A DNA stretch of 64,000 nt from Gnetum montanum (taxonomy: Eukaryota > Streptophyta > Gnetopsida > Gnetales > Gnetaceae): assembly GCA_015680685.1 (NCBI GenBank), contig MNCI01000270.1:424421-488420 (forward strand), written 5' to 3'. Numbering within the stretch: the first letter of the stretch is position 1; the number at the start of each line of letters is the position of its first letter. The notes beneath the pieces were generated by a model that saw only the letters and a list, made by a program, of their open reading frames with translations, made no database searches and was not told the DNA's origin. This document shows, in pieces, positions 46,734 to 58,330 of this stretch. Position numbers and translations under genes: made by a program.

Positions 46734-47619
46734 ATGGGATTACTGATTGACTCTTGACATAACAAACTAGCTTGACAAAACTAAATGCCCTAGTGTACAA
46801 ATCAAAAACATTACAAAAATTATGGTGTTTATGACACAAAATTGAACACTATGACATGACTACACAAAATTGGAGAGGGCATCCTTTGATGGCATAAAGG
46901 TAGTTGAGAAGATTAAACAATCCTAGGCAATGAATTCTTAATGTTTGATATTGAACACTTTTACTACATTTTGTAGTTCCTGGTAGTCATTCATCCTTTT
47001 GGCCAAGTTCTCGATGGTAGATCTATGATCATTGTATTTGCCCTTAGGAACCTTGAGTTCATTTTTTGCCACTGTAAAATTTTGCTTGGTGTTCTTGTGA
47101 TGCTTGAACTCAGCCTCATACAACAAGTACGAGTTGGCCACCTGCTTTTTCAATTTGGATTGTGGTTGTTCGATAGTCAACATAGCCAGATTTGCATATT
47201 GGAGATTGGAAAGCTTCATGTATTCTATCATCTTCTCAATTTGCAACTCCTTCATGTGGATTTCTACCTTATTTTAGGCATGTATCCCATCAATAATAGG
47301 TTGCCACAATTCATGTCCTTGTTGAAGTTTCTGGAGGATTTCATTTACTTTTACCTTCACCAACTTGATATGCTTTTTTTGAAACTTATTTCTGTAGAGT
47401 GATTTGATCTATGTAATAATCCTTGAATCTCTCAAATTTGAGAGCCTCTAATTTCTAGGAGTCTAACGCTATTGCAACCTTCTAGGGAAGGGAACGAACC
47501 TCCTCCATGGAGAGGTTTCTATTTTCAGTTGCTAATCTCCTTAGCTCTATGTTCGCTCTAGCTAGTTGCTCATGCTATTGATGGATAAAGTCAATCAACT
47601 ATTGTTTATGCTCATCAAT
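46734..47619 (-). pseudogene. Copy F: pre-LTR region and 3' end of ORF2
   Basis: 46734-46935 equals the noncoding stretch between ORF2 and the 3' LTR of D and E. 46938-47255 encodes IEYMKLSNLQYANLAMLTIE, YEAEFKHHKNTKQN and LAKRMNDYQELQNVVKVFNI, the ORF2 coiled coil. It is cut on the right at 47619 by insertion of the chromovirus LTR, inside a CTCATCAA word shared with D and E. Confidence 0.7.
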
Positions 47620-49515
47620 TGTTAATGGATAAAATCCTTAATATGCATAGCTTTATTTTTTAATATTAAAATGAGTATTCAATAGACCCTTTGGTTGTCG
47701 AGTTGTACTACACCAAGTCTTTCCAACACTAAAGCATCTCGTAGTCCACACAAGAAGAACAACAGGGTTGGATAAAATGGTGGGGCCTAACATCATCAAG
47801 CACCTCCAAGAATTAAGCCCTTTTCACCCATAGAAGAGCTCGCCAACATTGGATAGAATAATGGGGGACATTTCTTTTATAAAACAAAAATGATAAAAAA
47901 AACATGAAATAGCAAGTGCACATGACATAAGAAAATGCTAACTCATAAGCCCAAAACATGGATACCAAAAATCAAATCCAAGACACATGAGAGACTCCAT
48001 GCATGACTCATAACTCACAAGAAATCCCACATGTCCTTATAAAATAATCCTCACTTATCTAAGCTAATATAAGTTCAAACACCTACTAAAAAATTTTGTA
48101 CAACAAGGGTTTAAAATACAAATCTTTTAAGTCAAACTTGACTAATTTTGGGAGAGAGAAGACACCTCATACTTAGATATTTATCTAGCTAATAGCCTCA
48201 AGAAATTAGCTGCAAATTATAGGTCCAAGGTGCTACCAAAATCCCCACATAAAATCATAGAAAACAATCCCTTAAATTAGTCAAACAATCCCCAAAAATT
48301 AGTTCCAAAATCCTCCAACACTAGTAGCAAAATCCACCTCCTAAAGCCCACAAGGACACTCAACACAACCCAAGAGATGGCTAGAACAAGCAAGGAACAA
48401 CCACTCTTCCTATCCTCTCAACTCCTTACCCCTCCACCTAGCATAGTCTCCCCTTTATTGGCCAAAAGTGAAAATGAGAGTAAAAACCCCCTCTATTTAT
48501 AGGATGGAGGAGACCTTAAGGCTTAGGTAAATACTTGTACATAAAATTTTACACAATAGACAAAGAATAGACAACCCATTCTTCAAAAATCATTTTTTTT
48601 ATTCATAGCATCATTGTTACTTGACTTGGAGAAGCAAGCTCTCATGAGGGAGTGGACATGTGAAATTGACAACAATCAAGAGTCACATGGTGCTTATTAA
48701 ATGAGTCCTTTTTTCTTTGCATATAAATAAAATAGATGTCATCATAAGCATGGCATAGAGCATAAATTACCATCCCACATTGAATTTTTCCATGGCCTCA
48801 TCTTTTGTGTTATTTTAAGTCATAATTTAGTTTATATGCTATGAGGATTTCTAATTTATTTTTGGCATTTTTTGTATTTTCCAAATTTCCTATAATTTAT
48901 CTAGTAAAAATCATTGATACTAAACTTTTTGTCCATGCAATATTTTACACATGTCAAGCTAGTTGTAACAAGCATATACATGCAATAGTTACCATGCTAG
49001 AAATTAATAATTCTATTGACTTAAGGAAAACATTATTCTACTAAGTACTTTTTAATGGTTTAAAATGAAAATATTAAAATATAAAGTTTGAATTGAAAAA
49101 AAAATTATAGATCTATATTTTATGTGTAAAAATGAGTTGGTTTACCAAATTTGAGTTCAATACGACTACTTTGAATTTTGATGTATTTTAATTAATTAAA
49201 TATATAATAATTTAAAAATTCTAAATAAATGTCAAAATAAACTATGGATTTACATCACATCAATTTCCTAGTGTTATTCTAAAATAATGCTAGAATTTCC
49301 AATCCTCATTCATAAATAATATATATATATTTCTTAAAATTAAAATAAAAAAATTAGAAACAAATAGTAGTCTTGCTTAAGTCACCCAAACAAAGGTCTT
49401 CATATTGCCAAGAAGCATTAGGTATATCTATGAATATATGTAAGTTGTTAGAGAAATTAAATTTTAAATATTTAATAGAGTACTAAGGTCACATGTACAA
49501 ATGGGAAGCATTACA
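47620..49515 (-). mobile_element. 3' LTR of a Tekay/Del-type chromovirus
   Basis: Read on the minus strand it begins TGTAATGCTTCCC, a decayed form of the TGTAACACCC start common in this lineage, and ends CCATTAACA. It carries CCTATAAATAG at 48493-48503, about 1 kb in. The polypurine-like AGTAGGGAAGTCA is just upstream. The 1.9-kb length is usual for the lineage. Both ends are inferred by eye. Confidence 0.65.
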
Positions 49516-49537
49516 TGACTTCCCTACTTAAGGAGAT

Positions 49538-50005
49538 TCACTCTTGGGAATCTAGAAACAGAAATGGGTAAAGTTCATGAATTTCCTCCTTCATTTCCCA
49601 AGTAGCCTCATGTACTACATGGTTCTACCATTTGAATTTAACCTAATGGACCTCCTTGTTTTGCAACATCATTACTTTATTATCCAAGATCCTCTTTGGT
49701 TTTCCCATAGTTAAAGAGTCCAGCTCCACTTGGATCTGTTTCTAGTTCAAAACATGAGATGGATTTGAGATATATTTTCTTAGCATACTTATATGAAAAA
49801 CATTGTTCATGTGTGCTAATTGAGGGGGCAAAGCCAATTTATATGCCACCGGTCCAATTCTTTTCAAAATATCAAATGGTCCAATGAATCTTGCGGCTAA
49901 CTTTGATGTCTTTACACCTCATAACTATCTTCATAGGGAAAATTTAAGAAAAACCTTCTCACCCACATGAAATTCTAGTGATCTCTGTCTCTAATTTGGC
50001 TAGAA
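49538..50005 (-). pseudogene. Integrase C-terminus and chromodomain, Tekay/Del-type
   Basis: Minus-strand frames read LEFHVGEKVFLK, RFIGPFDIL-like, RIGPVAYKLALPPQLAHMNN followed by VFHISMLRKYISNP (GPY/F module), then ILDNKVMMLQNKEVH, VKFKW, NHVVHEATWEMKEEIHELYP: the chromodomain with its W, ATWE and E-P signatures. The stop is at 49538-49540. Several stops and a frameshift near 49900 disable it. The remainder of pol is lost at the 50005 junction. Confidence 0.8.
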
Positions 50006-50009
50006 TAAG

Positions 50010-51060
50010 TAGACGATGGCATATTTTAGGGACATATAGGACCTAGAGCTATGGCTACTAAGATTAGACACCTAGGATACTATTGGCCCTATATGGAAAG
50101 TGACTACTTGAAGAAGGTAAAGACTTGTGACATTTGTCAATGGTATAATAATCGTATACATGTGCAACCAAGTGAGTTGCACACTACTTAGATCACATGG
50201 CCATTTCAATGATGGGGAATTAACATAATTGGACCAATAACTCCTAAATGCTCTACAAGACATAGCTTCATCATCAGTATGACCAAGTATTTTACAAAGT
50301 GGGTTGAAGTTATTCCTGTGAGGAAAATAACAACATAACAAGTTTGTAAATTCATCCTAGATAACATTATATCTCATTTTAGCTTACCTCTAAACACTAT
50401 CATAGATAATGTACGATAGTTTAGTAGCCAAGAAATGCAAACCTTTTATCAACAATTAAATCTTAAGCATTCTTTTTCATCACCTTATTATCCACAAGCC
50501 AACGACTAAGCTAAAGCCAGTAACAAGATCATCATTAATCTCCTAAGGAAAATGCTAAGCAATGGCAAATGTAGATGGCATGAAAAAAGTTTTTATGCAC
50601 TTTGGGCCTAGGATGACCTTTAGAATCACAGCTAGTGCCACACACTATAGCATAATTTACAAATATAATGCTATTTTTCCTTTTAAATTGTAGGTTCCAT
50701 CCTTAAGAGTAGCTCTGTTTAATTACATCAACGATGACTAGAACAATGAGCTACATACCATTGACCTTAATTCAGTGGGAGAGAAATGAATAAAAATGCT
50801 TGCCAACATTGAACGATATCAAGAGAAGTAGAAATAACACCATCATCATGATCTAAACAAGTGAGAAGCCAAGGAAGGAGAGCTTTTCCTCAAGGCCATT
50901 TGTGAACATGTAAACAAATTCTTAACCAATTTGGAAGGATCCTTCTTGGTCATCAAAGCCTATGGCAGTGGGGTATTTAGATTGGATAACATGGATGGAA
51001 ATGAATTAACCAATTTGACCAATCATTCCTATCTTAATTTTTATTATATCTAACTTTGAC
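50010..51060 (+). pseudogene. Integrase of a Tat-like element, forward strand
   Basis: HLGYYWPYMESDYLKKVKTC and DICQ give the C of the zinc finger. WPFQ-stop-WGINIIGPITP has Asn for the first catalytic Asp. YFTKWVEVIPVRKITTQQV and PLNTIIDNVRQF (second Asp kept) follow, then YYPQAND with the Glu position changed. The C-terminus GVFRLDNMDGNELTNLTNHS ending in YLNFYYI and a stop is characteristic of Tat integrases. It is an inactive fragment, facing away from the adjoining chromovirus piece. Confidence 0.78.
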
Positions 51061-51614
51061 CTATTTGTTGGTAGCCTTTATTTGCCTCTATTCATAGGTT
51101 TTGATGAATGATTAACATTGGCGACCCAAGTAACCTAGAATAAGAAAGCCTACATGACCTTCTATTTGTATGGAATTTAAAAACACTAAGAAATTTGTAT
51201 GAATCTACAAAGAAAGATATAGAACTCTCATATTATGCCAATTGTAACTAATTATGGTCTATATTTGCTTATTATCTCTTGTAATCTCTTGTAATTGCAT
51301 GCATTTTTTGACCTATTTTCTTGTTCTCTTGGAGTTGGGTTTGTACGATGAGGTTAAAGTCATCATAGGGGTGTGACTCATCATAGTGGTGAGTTACTAT
51401 GTGATCTTGATACATGATATTTGACTAACTTGTTTGAGCTTGTTAACAATGCTTGTCTCATATCATCTTTGTTACTCCTTCTAAAGCCATAACCATGTAA
51501 CCAAGCTTTAGCCTTCCTTACCTTGCTAGCAATGAAAACCAATGTTTGACATTCATTCATCATGGTCATATAACCATTATTTAAATTTGGTTAAAACCAC
51601 TAAAACCATCCAAA
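51061..51614. other. Unassigned stretch
   Basis: The first 250 bases may be 3' noncoding sequence of the Tat-like element. A 62-codon minus-strand frame at 51381-51569 has no recognised family. No LTR termini were identified. Confidence 0.35.
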
Positions 51615-53904
51615 ATACTATAGTAGTTTTATCCTACAGTTGTATCTATCAGCTAGTTCACAAATAGTAATGGGAAATGATCTCTAAATGTTGCCCTATT
51701 AAACAGCTTGAAGTCTATATAGACTTTTCATTTTCCTCCTTTATTTGGCATTATCACAAGTGGACTCACTTGTTCACTCTCTACTACAAGATAATTGAAC
51801 CCCACTTTAAGAAGTTTATTCACTTCATCTTTAACAACTTGCTTAAGCTTTGGATATAATCTCTTCTATGGCTATCTCCTTGGCTTGATGGAGGAGTTTG
51901 TATAGATCTAATGATGACATATCCAAGGATCTATCCTTGTTCACTCATGATATGATAACACAAAGTTTGTTGGCCATTTATCTAAAACTTTTAGGAGCTT
52001 TTTTTTTCTCCTCTCTGGTGAGATTAACATTGATAATTATCAACTTTCCATTATTAAGAAAGGCATATTCTAGTGTTGTTGGTAAAGCCTTAAGTTCAAG
52101 AAGCTCTTTCTTAAAATGATCAGGGATTTCCAACTCCCTTCAATACATTTCTACATTTTTATGAGAGAGCATATGCTGAATCTACTTAATTCCATTCATG
52201 TTGCCTATATAAGCACTTGTGAAGAGCTTTATTAATTCCATGCATATTATTGAGCTAGAGTTATTTTCTTATGTCAACCACTGGGTACCTTCCTATTTTT
52301 TGATTACTGCATATAGGCATCATTAAATATTGTCTCATCATACTTATTTCATATTGTGATGGATGTACTTTTCATAGTCCATATCCTTTGCACGCAATGG
52401 TATCTTGTGTCATTATATGCAATACATGGAACTTGATTCTTCTTGAGGTTTCTAATTTCATTTTCCTTGGAGATTTTCAAGGAAAGATCTTTGATCCCCA
52501 TCTTGGCATCAATTGTACTAAGCTAAGCCATTTTCATAATAATAGGGAACTCTCCCTTATGATTATCTACATGGATCACCTAGAAATCTAACAGATATGA
52601 CCAACCACAGATGATGGTCACAATGTCCTCTATCAATCTCAAAAAAGAAAAAAGAAAAAAAAAGAAAAAGAAAACAATGATAAACTAATCTGTAAGATCT
52701 AATTTGAAGTTGCATTTCTTGAGTGGAGGTAGGTTCCAAGACTTGAAGATCTCTTGAGAAATTAAGCTTACCTCAAAACTTAAATCTAGTAGAGCCTTAC
52801 ATGGATTATTTCCTGCAATTTGTAAATAGATTAAGAAACTCCCAAGATCATAATTTTTTCCTAGGAAAGTAGCCTCACTTGATTGAATCTATTACTAAAT
52901 GAGTGAAAATAATAGTATGAACATTTGAAGACTTTTGTTTTGAAGGTTGCTTGAGGATAAATTTGAAAGCAGTTCATGTAGGGTTATTAGCCACTAATGT
53001 ATGTGAAGATTTTTGTGGACTGTTTGGTCTAAAGTAAGACCTCTTTCAAGGCTTATGCTTAGAACCACTTGGATGATCATCTGATTATAAGTTCACTACC
53101 CTCATGGCATTTCATTATTGGGGCTATGATGGAATTTTTGCTTGTGTAGGTGGTAAGGAAGTAGTATTAGATGGTGTAGGATGAGTTGGTGAGTATGGAA
53201 GAGGATAATTGGAAGGAGACTTTGTTCACAAAGTGAATGTTCTATGATATTCTGGGGGGTAGTAGTAATGAGAGAAGAGAGTGTGTCTAGCATAGCCATG
53301 AGGAGATACAGGTTACTAGACATAATATCCATAATGGTCTATCTATCGATAAGGATATTACTACCACACTGATAGCATCCTCCATGATTGTGAGTTTTGC
53401 AATTGCTAATATTGATCTTGAGGTTGAGGTTATACTTCACTTGGGTAATACTATGTTGGGTGGAACTCCTAATTATAATTATCTTTTTAATAAGGCAATA
53501 TCATGGGTGGTTTCTTTCTTGCCAGTTTTAGATACAATGCATATACCTCAAATTCCTATAGATGTGACACTATAGGACAACATCCCTTGGGATGTTCATA
53601 TTGATAAATATCACATTCATCATCATTTTCTCCTGAACCTACAACCTCATCCACTACTATAGCCTTTCCTTTATATTAATAGCAATCCCTGCCTGCATCT
53701 TTCCTTCTTCTTCTATCTTTATCTTTACTTTGCCCCATATTCTCCTTCACAATTTTAAGAGTAGTTTGAAACTTCTCGTCTAGGGACTCCCACATTTTTT
53801 TTTACCTTAGCCAATATTTCAATAATAGATTTTTGAATCAGGAAATTCTTTCTTTATACCACTTTATCTAGTGATGCGTCTTCCTTTGAATCATAGAACC
53901 TATA
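51615..53904 (-). pseudogene. RT, protease and gag of a reverse Athila-like element
   Basis: Right to left (5' to 3' of the element): gag end with FYDSKEDASLDKVV at about 53840-53890 and the CCLV-type cysteine block near 53580; Pro/Tyr-rich linker (53100-53400); protease region (52560-52860); RT start with FLKELLELKALPT near 52080-52120 and VVKDEVNKLLK...VSPLVIMPNKGGK at about 51720-51830. RNase H and integrase are missing. It is heavily decayed, with a simple A/G-rich insertion at 52640-52680. Confidence 0.7.
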
Positions 53905-54170
53905 TTAATGTTGTTGGGTTACCAAGTGTGTACTATTGGGCATATCAAGTATCCACTGCTGGGATAACCAAGAATTAATATGTTATGCTCAAAGTAGTTG
54001 TACTTACATTTTTAATGAATGATAATATTAATTAACTAAGACAAGAATGTACATTGTATGTAAAGTAATGTGCTAAAAAGTAAAATTATGCTAGTCTAAG
54101 TGCTATAATGAATAGAGGAAATCTCAATTTCATTTCCATCCATGCAAATGTATCTAGGTGCATATGCGTT
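53905..54170 (-). mobile_element. LTR fragment, Athila-like family
   Basis: GGGTTACCAAGTGTG, CCACTGCTGGGATAACCAAG and TGCTCAAAGTAGTTGTACTT match the central part of the complete LTRs. It abuts the gag fragment directly, with primer site and LTR end missing, so a deletion joined them. Confidence 0.65.
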
Positions 54171-54660
54171 GAAATAAAATATTGTATAATATCTCAAATT
54201 CATGCTTTAGGCACTCTATTGCACCTGAAATATTTTGTCGCTGAAAAACCAAAAGTTCCATGTGAAACAATCTAACCTTGGATCCCAAGGGCCTCTGAGA
54301 AAGACGATCCAAGGCATCTTGGATGACCTTGTCAATCACCCAAGGACTTAGGGAGTGTTAATCAAGGTAAAAAAAATGTAAAATACTATAGATTTGATCT
54401 AGAAACTAAATGAAAAGTCAAATTTTTAGAGCTATGTTTCATATTCTATATTATACACTTTGAATTTTTATTTCATTTTATCATATAAGCATAAGTATTA
54501 TTTACTTTCTATAATCTTTACATTTCATTTTAAAGTATCATTTAGTAAGAATTTTCATTTGGATACTCCATGTTATGGAATTAATTCTAGTGGGTACTAC
54601 TATGTTAGAAATACCTTTTTAACTTCTATACAAATTTTGTCTTACCTATATGTCTTATGG
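54171..54660. other. AT-rich spacer
   Basis: Very AT-rich, with no recognised protein, RNA or repeat. A 61-codon minus-strand frame at 54154-54339 is unassigned. Confidence 0.35.
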
Positions 54661-54663
54661 TAT

Positions 54664-54840
54664 AGGGACCATCATTTGGAGTGATGGTAAGATGCTTGTT
54701 TCTCAAGTGGAAAACCTAGGTTCAAGCCTAGGTGCAACCACTCAAAGAAGTTAGGCTTTTACTTATTTACTAATCTTCATGAGACCCTACTTTGCTGGAT
54801 GAGCACTGTGGCTCCAAGTGATGGTCTTATATGTCCTAGG
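54664..54840 (+). mobile_element. tRNA-derived SINE-like repeat, copy 1
   Basis: A 175-bp block with an A-box-like TGGAGTGATGG at 54677-54687 and a good pol III B-box, GGTTCAAGCC, at 54719-54728, 42 bases downstream. It ends GGCTCCAAGTGATGGTC. A diverged second copy lies at 55886-56062 in the opposite orientation, so this is a dispersed repeat and not a tRNA gene. Confidence 0.7.
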
Positions 54841-55212
54841 GTATGTATAATCATATAATTCTTTTAGGGGTACATATATATATATCCTAGGATGCATAGG
54901 TCATGTTAGATATATGTATTTAGATGTATCTATAGTCAAATTATTTCATTTTGAATACTTCCCTAGTACTTGGTTTTATCCAGTGTTAGTATTCTAGTGG
55001 TTTTATTAGTGGATAAAAAATGAATGTTTAATACTTGTCTCTTCTATTCTCTTTCATAAGAATTTTCATACCATTAAAAATAATACAACATAGATTTTTT
55101 TCATCATCTTAGTGTTTTTATCCTATATATAATAGGCTAACTATTAAGATAGGTGAAGGATTTGATGATGACATATTTTGCTTAATTGCCTACCTAACAC
55201 TATTTCTTGCCC
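54841..55212. other. AT-rich spacer between SINE copy 1 and a tandem repeat
   Basis: No gene. A short TA run occurs near 54873-54886. Confidence 0.35.
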
Positions 55213-55530
55213 AAGAGGCCAACTACCCACCACATCCAAGGGAGACCTCCTTGGTCATAATAAAATAATTTTATCATCATAATGGTGAGGAGAAGCTCTC
55301 ATTGTCATGATTTTTTTCTCTCATCCAGATAGCTAAGAATAAACTTTATGGCCAAGAGGCCAACTACTAGTCTTTGTAACAAAAAATTATAGTCATAATG
55401 TTGAGTTTAGAGATGAACTTTTTTGTAGGGATTATTATTTTAGCAGAGAGTTTTGTCAAGAGGCCAACTAATTTGTTACATGGACTTTGTTCCTAAATAT
55501 AAATAATTTTTGGTCATAAAGCTTGGTGAG
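55213..55530 (+). repeat. Diverged tandem repeat with AAGAGGCCAACTA core
   Basis: AAGAGGCCAACTA begins at 55213, 55354 and 55458 (141 and 104 bases apart). Each is followed by a T/A-rich stretch, a GTCATAA word and GAG.TGAA-like sequence. The core recurs once more at 57919, so the unit is also dispersed locally. Confidence 0.6.
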
Positions 55531-55784
55531 AAGATGAATGCTTTCTTAAGAATTATCATTGAATAGACTACACTGATTTTGATTTTGTTTTCAATATAAA
55601 AATCAATTCTTAGTGGATCAATTTGAGATTTTATTAATTTAAAAAATATAAAAGATTATCTTGGCTAAATAATAAATATATATCATAAATATATAACTAA
55701 ACTAGTTCTTATTTTCTTAAATATTATTAATGTTTAATATATTTTAAAATATTAAAAATTGTTAAAATTGATCATACAAGTTAA

Positions 55785-55885
55785 GACATCTACAGAGGTA
55801 GAGATAAGAAGCCTAATTAGTTAGCTCATTAACTTGTTAGGCAAGGGGTTATCACTTTAAGTCACACTTTAGACATTACGATATT
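55785..55885 (+). mobile_element. Second SINE-like family, short copy
   Basis: AGTTAGCTCATTAACTTGTTAGGCAA and GGGGTTATCACTTTAAGTCA align with the longer copy at 57105-57290. The two boxes resemble tRNA-Ser/Leu A- and B-boxes in spacing, but are decayed. Confidence 0.45.
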
Positions 55886-56062
55886 CCTCTATAAAGGATC
55901 ATCACCTAGAGCCATATTGCTTATCCCACTACGCAGGTCGTAAGAGGGTCGGTAAATGAGAAAAAGCCTAACCTCTTTAAGTGACTACACCTATTCTTAA
56001 ACCTAGGTCTTCAGTTTAAGAAAGAAGCACCTTTTCATCACTCCAAGTGATGGTTCCTATTG
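55886..56062 (-). mobile_element. tRNA-derived SINE-like repeat, copy 2 (inverted)
   Basis: The reverse complement reads GGAACCATCACTTGGAGTGATG, AGACCTAGGTTTAAGAATAGGTG and AGGTTAGGCTTTTTCTCATTTAC, collinear with copy 1. The B-box has decayed to GGTTTAAGAAT (complement at 55993-56003). Confidence 0.65.
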
Positions 56063-56109
56063 TTATATTCCTCAATAATTCTTTTAATGTATTATGTTGG
56101 CTATATCTT

Positions 56110-56981
56110 TGATGGGTGGTGGCATATCCCAACACTCTACCATACAAGTCACAAGTGTTCACATGCAACTAGATCATAATCTATGGATGGACAATGTAAT
56201 TATGCTAGGAGTTAATGTTAAGTTCATGATTGTTGTCTTCCCACTTTGAGTTAGTGAAGTTTAGATGTATGGCTTACCTCTTAGTGAGGCATATGATAGG
56301 TTGATGTTCTAAGGCTCTTAACACTCATAATGGTAAACATAATTGAAAATGAGATAAAGGTCTAAGTCTAAATAATGATGAAAATACCAATCTACCCTAG
56401 TCTAGAGTGATGGATATTTGATTTTGGTGTACCATACACACCTTGGGCTTATGTGATTATCACTGGGATTACCAAGTGGAATCACTACTGAGCGAGTCAA
56501 GAAAGACCACAACTGGGTTACCAAACAATCACACTTAGTGCTTGAAACTAGTTGTACCCATTCTGCATAGCTAGTGAGCATAAAAGTAAAGTACTTTGGA
56601 ATGTAAATGATTAAACTAAGAAAATAGGAAAATTATGCTAAGTAAACAATAGAACAAAATAACTAATGAATGCTACAATGATGTAAAATAGTTTCGATCT
56701 TTATTGTTAGTCATAAATTGTGTCCAAGTAGAATTTACTCAAATAAAGACTCCAGTCAACTTCTTAACACCATACTGCGGGCATTCACACTATTGCTAAA
56801 ACTACAAAATGAAACTACATGAATTTCGCTAAGAGTGGACAAAATTTATTATTTCTTATGTGCCCAAGTGTCAATATTTATAAGACTACATACCTCTCGA
56901 TACATCGCATCAATGATAATGTAACATGAACTATGATATCGTTGATACAATAGCACATTTGTGTAAAAAGTGATTTTATCA
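56110..56981 (-). mobile_element. Isolated LTR, Athila-like family
   Basis: The block begins TGATGGGTGGTGGC and is collinear with the solo LTR in the choline kinase intron (CACTGGGATTACCAAGTGG, CGATCTTTATTGTTAG, ACTGCGGGCATTCACAC, CAATATTTATAAG on the plus strand). Its U3 has GATATCGTTGATAC words. The right end (ATCA at 56978-56981) is inferred, and no target duplication was found, so one end may be altered. Confidence 0.75.
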
Positions 56982-57104
56982 ATGTCCTAGAGTATACTTA
57001 TAATCAAATTAACTAAGGTTCCAACACTTAAGTCATTTACGATTTAGAATTAAGAAGATGATGAGTCTTGTTTAGATGGAATATTTCAACAAATTACAAC
57101 TAAT

Positions 57105-57290
57105 CTACATGTAAGTAGTTGTTCAAGTGGTTAGCTCATTATCTAACAAGGTAGGATTTATAGAGAAGAGGTTGCTTATTCAAGTCATAGTTAAGGCTCT
57201 TCATTTGTAAGCTTCAGGTTATAACTTCAATTTTATCAGGAAATGCTAAGTTATAAGGTTAAGTTAACTATATTTCTTACAAGTATATAT
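57105..57290 (+). mobile_element. Second SINE-like family, longer copy
   Basis: GTTCAAGTGGTTAGCTC resembles a tRNA-Ser/Leu A-box region, and GCTTATTCAAGTCAT lies where a B-box is expected. It is related to 55785-55885. Confidence 0.45.
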
Positions 57291-57374
57291 TGTTAGAAAA
57301 AGTTTTACATTTCGATACCCCCCTCAAATCACACTCAAGGCTTTTTAATTTTGAGTACTTAAGGCATGATTTTG

Positions 57375-57490
57375 CAATTAGGTATTAGCTTAGTGGTAAT
57401 ATTCTTGATTAAGAAACTCCAAGTTAAGTGTTTTCTTATAGTGACTAATACTAAGTTATAAAATTCTACTTAACTTTCATGTTGGTATAT
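57375..57490 (+). mobile_element. Third SINE-like repeat
   Basis: TAGCTTAGTGG (57386-57396) matches the pol III A-box with one change, and CCAAGTTAAGTG (57419-57430) is a decayed B-box at usual spacing. It is a single copy here, and no terminal poly(A) was seen. Confidence 0.4.
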
Positions 57491-57952
57491 GTCCAGGTGA
57501 TATATAAAGTCATATACTTCTAGTACATTGCATTGAAGGCATTGTTATATTCCTTTCTAAAGTAGACATTAAGTTTTAGGATGTATTTATAGTTAAATTA
57601 TTATGAGGTCTATGCCTTCCTCCCCTTAGGCAGGTCTACATATAAAACTCATAGTTTTATATGGTTAACCTTGGAAATAGTTATGGCTCAACATTTTAGA
57701 GTCGTTTCTTGAATAATTTTATAGTGGGTGTTGGAACTCGAAATAGTTCAAACATAGGTACACTCTAAGGTTTATAAAAAATTATATCTCAATGCTACCT
57801 ACTAGAATTCATCCTATAACCTAGGGTTACTAGGCCAAGACCCATATTAGTAGGCTAAAACTTCATTATTGAGCAATTTTTTAGTGAACCATGTTTATGA
57901 TAAATTATGATTTTGGCTAAGAGGCCAACTACCAGTTGTTAATGGGTAACAC

Positions 57953-58075
57953 TAAATAATACTTTATCCAAAATTTTCTAAGAGAGCCTATTGATAACAA
58001 TAAATAATATTATATCCATAATATTCTAGGGAGAGTGTATTTGTAATGGTAAATAATATTCCATCTATGACGCCA
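57953..58075 (+). repeat. 48-bp tandem repeat, 2.5 copies
   Basis: TAAATAATA begins at 57953, 58001 and 58050. The units read TAAATAATA.T.TATCCA.AAT.TTCTA.G.GAG, with a partial third copy. Confidence 0.7.
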
Positions 58076-58330
58076 ATATATTTTCTCCAAGAAAATCACC
58101 AACTTATACATTTGTAACTTTCTATTAGAATACATGAGAAAGGAAAATTTGAAGAGCAAGGGAATCATTCATGGAAAATAATAATCCATGAAAATTTAGA
58201 AGTATTTTGGCAATACAAGATTTATTACCAAACTCGGAATTCATTATCCTTCTCATCATGCATTAACAATGGCTTCGTAAGCCATGATTGGAAACAAATA
58301 TTGTTATATGGAATTCAAATATTTGTAAGG

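Noticed and set aside
51381-51569. 62-codon minus-strand frame as a small gene
   Set aside because: No recognised family and no supporting context between two retroelement fragments.
54664-54740. A functional tRNA gene
   Set aside because: The A-box is poor, no cloverleaf with an acceptor stem could be formed by eye, and an inverted second copy with the same 3' extension shows it is a SINE-like repeat.
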